Of a stretch of DNA of 18,683 nucleotides, positions 14,566 to 18,683 are shown piece after piece. The notes under the pieces are model-generated. The model ran no database searches, was not told the origin of the DNA, and saw only the letters and a list, made by a program, of their open reading frames with translations. Source of the stretch: Shinella sp. (GTDB lineage: Bacteria; Pseudomonadota; Alphaproteobacteria; Rhizobiales; Rhizobiaceae); NCBI GenBank assembly GCA_003248775.1, contig QFQX01000068.1:1-18683 (forward strand), in the 5' to 3' direction. How positions within the stretch are numbered: position 1 is the stretch's first letter; each line of letters begins with the position of its first letter. Position numbers and translations under genes: made by a program.

Positions 14566-15135
14566 TTATCGATGGCCGAGGTCGATGACGACGGCATAGC
14601 GGGCGGGTTGCGAGGTGGCGTTGCGGAAGCCGTGGACATCGCCGATATTCATGAAGACGCAGTCTCCAGGCCGAAGCGTATAGACCGTCTCGCCCACCGT
14701 CAGTTCCATCTCGCCTTCGAACAGCCAGACATGCTGCCACTGGGCGCGGCTTGCCTGTTGCCCCTCGAAACGCACCTCGGCACCGGGCGGAAACTCCACC
14801 TCGACCACATCCACCCGCGAACCGGTGCCACCGGGCGAGACGGCGCGGCGCAGGTAACCACTCTCCGGATCGCGCCAGACCGGTTGGTCCTCTCGTCGGG
14901 CAATGGGAGAAACCTCCGGCCCCGCACTCGCAAAAAACACAGAGAGTGAAACACCGAGCGCCGAGCAGAGCCGCGCCAGCAGAGCCGCCGTCGGACTTGC
15001 CTCGGCACGCTCGATACGCGAGATCATCGCCCGGCTGACACCGGAAATCTCCGCCAGCTGGTCAAGCGTCAGGTTGCGCTCGCCACGAAGGCGTTTCACC
15101 CGCTCACCGACCGTCTTCTCGAAATATGCATCCAT
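14566..15135 (-). CDS. XRE-family regulator with cupin domain
   Basis: About 189 residues. An XRE/Cro helix-turn-helix is at residues 10-65 (LTLDQLAEISGVSRAMISRIERAEASPTA); a C-terminal cupin_2 ligand-binding barrel spans about 108-186, with a metal-type pattern FPPGAEVRFE, QWQHVWLFEGEMELTVG and PGDCVFMNIGDVHGF. This is the PuuR-like plan used by regulators of amine or amino-acid genes. The start is uncertain: in-frame ATGs occur at 15159, 15144 and 15135, and a TTG at 15186. I prefer 15135 because a TGGA precedes it, it leads straight into the helix-turn-helix, and a possible promoter covers the longer forms. It is followed by the GNAT gene in one unit. Confidence 0.85.
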   Translation of the reverse strand: MDAYFEKTVGERVKRLRGERNLTLDQLAEISGVSRAMISRIERAEASPTAALLARLCSALGVSLSVFFASAGPEVSPIARREDQPVWRDPESGYLRRAVSPGGTGSRVDVVEVEFPPGAEVRFEGQQASRAQWQHVWLFEGEMELTVGETVYTLRPGDCVFMNIGDVHGFRNATSQPARYAVVIDLGHR

Positions 15136-15150
15136 CGATTCCATTATCAG

Positions 15151-15179
15151 AGAATGCATTTCCCATATACTGGAGTCAA
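15151..15179 (-). promoter_or_regulatory. Candidate promoter for the XRE-cupin/GNAT operon
   Basis: On the minus strand TTGACT (15174-15179) is 17 nt from CATTCT (15151-15156). The -35 is good and the -10 poor. Transcription from here would begin near 15144, giving a very short leader to the ATG at 15135. ATGCAT occurs at 15154-15159 and again at 15126-15131, possible half-sites for autoregulation. Confidence 0.3.
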
Positions 15180-15256
15180 GCGACAAACAAAAAGACGGGG
15201 GTCATGATGACCGCCCGCCCTGAGATGAGTGCCGATATAGCCCGGCGCCTGTCTGT

Positions 15257-15658
15257 TCAGCCCTGAACCTGGCGGATCCAGTCCGGGAGGCTGTAGTAGT
15301 TGGAGATGCGGGCGACCTTGCCGTCCTTCAGTTCGAAAAAGGCGCCGGCCGGCAGCTTGTAGGTCTGGCCGTTGGCTTCCGGCAGGCCTTCATCGGTCGC
15401 GAGATATTCGCCGTTGACGACGAACTCGGCAGCGCCCCGCGTGCCGTCGGAATTGACCATGACGACCATGTCGGTCAGCGTTTCCTTGTAGCAACGGTTC
15501 ATGTGGTCCATGAACTTGGCGAAGGTCTCCTTGCCGACCTGCCGTTCGCCCTGGTTGATGTCGTGGGCAACATCGTCCGTTAGGAGCGACAGGAAACGCT
15601 CCATGTCCTGGGCGTTGAAGGCATCGTAATAGGCGCGGATGGTGTCGGCGGCGGTCAT
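15257..15658 (-). CDS. NTF2/SnoaL-like protein (ketosteroid-isomerase-related)
   Basis: A 133-residue protein of the NTF2-like fold. The N-terminal helix TIRAYYDAFNAQDMERFLSLL and the following VAHDINQGERQVGKETFAKFM are the opening of the SnoaL/ketosteroid-isomerase-related group; FFELKDGKVARISNYYSLPDWIRQV is the matching end. Such proteins are small-molecule isomerases, cyclases or simple binding barrels, and this one cannot be assigned a reaction. The start at 15658 has AGGGAG 6 nt upstream; the frame extending to 15736 covers the promoter region. It is divergent from a GNAT gene. Bases 15136-15256, between this gene and the XRE-cupin gene, hold no gene. Confidence 0.87.
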   Translation of the reverse strand: MTAADTIRAYYDAFNAQDMERFLSLLTDDVAHDINQGERQVGKETFAKFMDHMNRCYKETLTDMVVMVNSDGTRGAAEFVVNGEYLATDEGLPEANGQTYKLPAGAFFELKDGKVARISNYYSLPDWIRQVQG

Positions 15659-15683
15659 GCAAAACTCCCTGGCATATGCAAAC

Positions 15684-15712
15684 TTGGATCGAATGATTCG
15701 AGACGTTATAAA
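15684..15712 (+). promoter_or_regulatory. Candidate promoter with palindrome in its spacer (divergent region)
   Basis: TTGGAT (15684-15689) and TATAAA (15707-15712) are 17 nt apart, directed at the GNAT gene 28 nt downstream. A perfect palindrome TCGAAT-G-ATTCGA (15689-15701) sits between them. A protein bound there would sit on the promoter and could also affect the divergent NTF2-like gene. No regulator gene is immediately adjacent other than the XRE-cupin protein. Confidence 0.42.
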
Positions 15713-15739
15713 CGCCTCCAAACCGTTAGAAGACAATCT

Positions 15740-16330
15740 ATGACTCTGGAAATCAAATCCTTTTCAGGCAGCGACGCCAGCCCTTTCTTTGACGACCTGG
15801 CCCGGCTCCGGATCACCGTCTTCCGCGATTTCCCTTATCTCTATGATGGCGACCCCGCCTATGAGCACAAATATCTGGCGACATACGCGAAGTCCGAAGG
15901 CTCGGTTTTCGTGCTGGCCTTCGACGACGACAGGGTCGTCGGCGCGGCGACCGGCATGCCGATGACGGCTGAAACCGACGAGGTGAAGGCGCCCTTCATC
16001 GCCGCCGGGCATGACCCACAGGACTTCTTCTACTTCGGCGAAAGCGTGCTTCTCTCCAGTTATCGAGGGCTCGGCATCGGGGTGAAATTCTTCAAGGGTC
16101 GCGAGGCGCAGGCCAGGAAGCTTGCCCTTCCCTTCTGTACCTTCTGCTCGGTCGAGCGACCGGTCGACCATCCGCGCCGGCCGGCGGATTACGTGCCCCT
16201 CAACGGTTTCTGGGCGAATCGCGGCTATGTCCACCACCCCGAGCTTCGCACCACCTTCACGTGGCGCGATCTCGACGAAACCTCGGAAAGCCCGAAGCCC
16301 CTCTCCTTCTGGATCCGCGACATCCGCTGA
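15740..16330 (+). CDS. GNAT N-acetyltransferase
   Basis: A 196-residue protein with a GNAT core. The acetyl-CoA loop is SSYRGLGIGVKFF at 106-118, preceded by the FYFGESVLL strand. A long acidic N-terminal region with RDFPYLYDGD (29-38) and a C-terminal segment FCTFCSVERP... WANRGYVHHPEL suggest a distinct GNAT subgroup with a conserved pair of cysteines (133, 136) near the acceptor site. I do not recognise the substrate. Only a weak AGAAG precedes the ATG. Monocistronic by appearance and divergent from the NTF2-like gene. Confidence 0.84.
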   Translation: MTLEIKSFSGSDASPFFDDLARLRITVFRDFPYLYDGDPAYEHKYLATYAKSEGSVFVLAFDDDRVVGAATGMPMTAETDEVKAPFIAAGHDPQDFFYFGESVLLSSYRGLGIGVKFFKGREAQARKLALPFCTFCSVERPVDHPRRPADYVPLNGFWANRGYVHHPELRTTFTWRDLDETSESPKPLSFWIRDIR

Positions 16331-16373
16331 CCCCTTGCCGACCGCGACGACGGTGCGATGGCGAACCTCTGCC

Positions 16374-16428
16374 TATAATGACGTTTCCTGTCGCGCCCGC
16401 GCCGCAGCCCGTGCTTGCCACGTGGCAA
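16374..16428 (+). promoter_or_regulatory. Perfect -10 box and 14-bp palindrome upstream of the MFS gene
   Basis: Within the 182-nt gene-free stretch 16331-16512 there is a consensus TATAAT at 16374-16379 without a good -35, and a perfect palindrome TTGCCACGTGGCAA at 16415-16428 with a CACGTG centre. The palindrome lies downstream of the -10, where a bound repressor would act as a roadblock. The only gene it can serve is the MFS gene at 16513. Nothing else is visible in this stretch. Confidence 0.4.
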
Positions 16429-16512
16429 TGCCGGCCCTAATCCTAGTCAATCGCGCTGACCGTACCCCGGCTTTGACGATTCGATCCTTGCACCCCATCC
16501 AGCGCAGTTTCC

Positions 16513-17799
16513 ATGTCCGAGCACCCGGCCCAGAACGCCTCCCTCATTTCCATTTTCAGCATCATCGCCTCGATGTGCGTGGTCGCGATCGGCAACGGCA
16601 TGATGTTCGCCTATATTCCCTTCATGCTGTCGACGACGGATGCGCCGTCTTGGTCGGCGGGTGCGGCGGTGACGGCGTCGGCGGTGGGCGGCCTGATCGG
16701 CTGCTTCATCACGGGACCGCTGATCCGCCGGGTCGGGCATGCGCGCGTTTTCGCCTGCTCCATGGCGCTCGTCGTGCTGAGCTGGGTCACTGTCGGCTTC
16801 GGCCTCGATCCGCTGGCCTGGATCTTCGCCCGTGGTCTTTACGGGGTCGCCGGCAACGTCAACTTCATCATCTCGCAGAGCTGGCTCAATCATGCCGCCG
16901 CCAATTCCTGGCGCGGCAAGGCGATGTCGGCCTTCTACATGATCTATATCTTCGGCCTCGGGCTCGGCGCCTGGGTGTTCGGGCAGATGCCGGTCACCGG
17001 CAATGTCGTGCCCTTGATCGCCGTCGCCTTCACGGCCATCGCCATCCTGCCCATCGGCCTGACGCGCCTTCCCAATCCGCCACCGCCGGCCCATGTCAGC
17101 GTCAACGTGAAGATGGCGTGGCGCGCATCCCCTGTCGGCCTGGTCGGCGTTCTCGCCGCCGGCGGGCTTTCGATGCTGGTACAGGGTTTCGCGCCGATCT
17201 ATGCCGCCGGCAACGGGGTCGGCCAACAGGACGTGGCGCTGCTGATGTTCGTCATGCAGTTCGGCATCGTCTTCATCCAGTATCCCATGGGCATCGTGTC
17301 CGACCGGATCGACCGGCGACTCGTCCTGCTCGCGACGGCCGCGCTCATCGTCGTGGTCGGGCTTGCGGCGCTCGTCGTGCCCTTCTCGCAGTTCATCCTG
17401 CTGATGCTGATCTTCTCGGTCTTCGCGGGCTCCGTCGAAACCGTCTATTCAATCGCCAACGCCCATGCCAATGACCGCACGGCGCCGGAGGATTTCGTGT
17501 CGCTCTCGTCCACCATGCTGCTCGCGTGGTCGGCGTCCGCCGTGTTCGTTCCGCTTCTGGTTACGGCTTTGACGCCGGTGCTGGGCGAACAAACCTTCAT
17601 CTACGGCGCGATCCTCGTTGCGGCGGCCTACGGCCTCTTCGTGATGGCCCGTGTCAGGGTTCGCGCGCCCGTTCCTGCAAGCGATGCGGAAAGCTTCGAG
17701 CTGATGAGCGCGCAGGTTCCCCGTGCCGGCGCGCTGATCGAGACGGCGGAGAATGGCGGCAAAACGGCTGCAGCCCCCGGCCTGCAAGGCGAAAGATAG
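16513..17799 (+). CDS. MFS transporter (YcaD-like)
   Basis: A 428-residue inner-membrane transporter with about twelve hydrophobic helices. The loop 2-3 region is GPLIRRVGHAR, the cytoplasmic link is proline rich (RLPNPPPPAHV near 192-202), and the second-half repeat of the motif is GIVSDRIDRRLVLL. The pattern fits the YcaD-type branch of the superfamily. About 50 hydrophilic residues form a C-terminal tail. The ATG at 16513 has only a weak ribosome-binding site. It is not the same subfamily as the MFS at 11625-12830. It sits 60 nt upstream of lepA on the same strand with no obvious terminator, so some read-through into lepA is possible. Confidence 0.87.
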   Translation: MSEHPAQNASLISIFSIIASMCVVAIGNGMMFAYIPFMLSTTDAPSWSAGAAVTASAVGGLIGCFITGPLIRRVGHARVFACSMALVVLSWVTVGFGLDPLAWIFARGLYGVAGNVNFIISQSWLNHAAANSWRGKAMSAFYMIYIFGLGLGAWVFGQMPVTGNVVPLIAVAFTAIAILPIGLTRLPNPPPPAHVSVNVKMAWRASPVGLVGVLAAGGLSMLVQGFAPIYAAGNGVGQQDVALLMFVMQFGIVFIQYPMGIVSDRIDRRLVLLATAALIVVVGLAALVVPFSQFILLMLIFSVFAGSVETVYSIANAHANDRTAPEDFVSLSSTMLLAWSASAVFVPLLVTALTPVLGEQTFIYGAILVAAAYGLFVMARVRVRAPVPASDAESFELMSAQVPRAGALIETAENGGKTAAAPGLQGER

Positions 17800-17822
17800 T
17801 CCGGCGGGTCCATTCTTTCCCC

Positions 17823-17851
17823 TTTGCGGGTTTCGCTACCGCTGCTATATG
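17823..17851 (+). promoter_or_regulatory. Weak candidate lepA promoter
   Basis: TATATG (17846-17851) is preceded at 17 nt by TTTGCG (17823-17828). If used, transcription would start within a few bases of the lepA ATG at 17860, which also lacks a clear ribosome-binding site. The alternative is that lepA is expressed by read-through from further upstream. Confidence 0.25.
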
Positions 17852-17859
17852 CGCAAGCC

Positions 17860-18683
17860 ATGAGCACACAGAACCGCACGCCCCTCGACCATATCCGCAA
17901 TTTCTCGATCGTCGCGCATATCGACCATGGAAAGTCGACTCTTGCCGACAGGTTGATCCAGCTGACCGGCGGCCTTGCCGAACGCGAGATGTCGGAACAG
18001 GTTCTGGACTCGATGGATATCGAGCGCGAACGCGGCATCACCATCAAGGCCCAGACGGTGCGCCTGCACTACAAGGCCAATGACGGCGACACCTATATCC
18101 TGAACCTCATCGACACCCCCGGCCACGTCGACTTCGCCTATGAAGTATCGCGTTCGCTGTCGGCCTGCGAAGGTTCGCTGCTGGTCGTCGACGCCTCCCA
18201 GGGCGTGGAAGCCCAGACGCTCGCCAACGTCTATCAGGCGATCGACAACAATCACGAGCTCGTCACCGTACTCAACAAGGTCGATCTTCCGGCCGCCGAA
18301 CCCGAGCGCATCAAGGAGCAGATCGAGGAAGTCATCGGCATCGACGCTTCGGAAGCCGTGTTGATCTCGGCCAAGACCGGCCTCGGCATTCCGGATGTTC
18401 TGGAAGCGATCGTGCACAAGCTGCCGCCGCCGAAGAGCGAGCTTGGCGAAAAGGGCCCGCTGAAGGCCCTGCTCGTCGACAGCTGGTACGACACCTATCT
18501 CGGCGTCATGGTTCTGGTGCGCATCCTCGATGGCGTCCTGACCAAGGGCCAGACGATCCGCATGATGGGCACGGATGCCAAGTACACGATCGAACGCGTC
18601 GGCGTGCTGACCCCGAAGATGGTCAATGTCGACAGCCTCGGCCCCGGCGAGATCGGCTTCATCACCGCCTCGATCAAGGAAGT
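17860..18683 (+). CDS. lepA: Elongation factor 4 (LepA), 5' part
   Basis: The first 274 residues of the ribosome-associated GTPase LepA (EF4), which acts on stalled or mis-translocated ribosomes and in 30S maturation; the gene runs off the right edge, and the full protein is usually about 600 residues. All GTPase motifs are visible: P-loop AHIDHGKST (19-27), switch I RGITIKAQTV (58-67), DTPGH (85-89), NKVD (139-142) and SAK (170-172), followed by the start of domain II (ALLVDSWYDTYLGVMVLVRI). The sequence is strongly Rhizobiaceae-like. The ATG at 17860 gives the normal N-terminus ...RTPLDHIRNFSIVAHID. Confidence 0.97.
   Translation, partial: MSTQNRTPLDHIRNFSIVAHIDHGKSTLADRLIQLTGGLAEREMSEQVLDSMDIERERGITIKAQTVRLHYKANDGDTYILNLIDTPGHVDFAYEVSRSLSACEGSLLVVDASQGVEAQTLANVYQAIDNNHELVTVLNKVDLPAAEPERIKEQIEEVIGIDASEAVLISAKTGLGIPDVLEAIVHKLPPPKSELGEKGPLKALLVDSWYDTYLGVMVLVRILDGVLTKGQTIRMMGTDAKYTIERVGVLTPKMVNVDSLGPGEIGFITASIKE

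Noticed and set aside
15255..15268. GTTCAG-CC-CTGAAC palindrome over the stop of the NTF2-like gene
   Set aside because: Short stem with no T-tract; could be a weak hairpin, but there is too little to call a terminator.
16122..17474. 450-codon plus-strand open frame
   Set aside because: It is a shifted frame of the GNAT and MFS genes, very Arg/Pro/His rich, with no family features.
1..18683. CRISPR array, tRNA, insertion sequence, attachment site or defence cluster
   Set aside because: No regularly spaced repeats, cloverleaf sequence, transposase or integrase motifs, or recognisable defence genes were seen on either strand.

Overview
The window is high-GC, densely packed bacterial DNA that looks like the chromosome of a member of the Rhizobiaceae (Rhizobium/Agrobacterium/Shinella-like Alphaproteobacteria). 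The pointers are the LepA N-terminus at the right edge, the PotB/PotC-type permease and hydantoin-racemase pairing, an acetylpolyamine amidohydrolase whose catalytic residue numbers match the Mycoplana ramosa enzyme as I remember it, and a CCCCTCTGCCCTGCCGGGCA-type palindrome of the kind scattered through rhizobial intergenic DNA. I see no tRNA, rRNA, CRISPR array, transposase, phage gene or clear pseudogene.

Layout. (1) 1-2584, + strand: a translationally coupled operon of two ABC permeases (first one cut by the left edge), an Asp/Glu/hydantoin-family racemase and a two-domain GNAT acetyltransferase; it ends before a hairpin repeat. (2) 2720-4756: an aldo/keto reductase and a divergent LysR regulator, with a perfect T-N11-A inverted repeat just ahead of the lysR start. 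(3) 4766-6167, - strand: a second aldo/keto reductase followed after 4 nt by a small GNAT. (4) 6315-7876, - strand: an isochorismatase-like cysteine hydrolase overlapping by 4 nt a GlxA-type (DJ-1 + AraC) regulator. (5) 8076-9731, +: a membrane-anchored alpha/beta-hydrolase. (6) 9798-10823, -: acetylpolyamine amidohydrolase, divergent from (7) 10991-12830, +: a TetR repressor and an MFS efflux pump with a near-perfect 24-bp operator over the promoter. (8) 12954-14018, +: a secreted dienelactone-hydrolase-like protein, convergent with (9) 14023-15135, -: a tabtoxin-resistance-like GNAT behind an XRE-cupin regulator. (10) 15257-16330: an NTF2/SnoaL-like protein and a divergent GNAT sharing an 81-nt promoter region. 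(11) 16513-17799, +: a second MFS transporter. (12) 17860-end, +: the first 274 codons of lepA, the only clear housekeeping gene.

Functionally this is a run of small, mostly self-regulated modules for catabolism, detoxification and efflux, each pairing one or two enzymes or a transporter with a local regulator, lying upstream of lepA. Four separate GNAT enzymes and a polyamine deacetylase make acylation/deacylation a recurrent theme. I did not find a convincing multi-gene system of an undescribed kind. The most informative signals beyond the genes are symmetric operator-like sites in the promoter regions, several with a clear candidate regulator next door and two without one.
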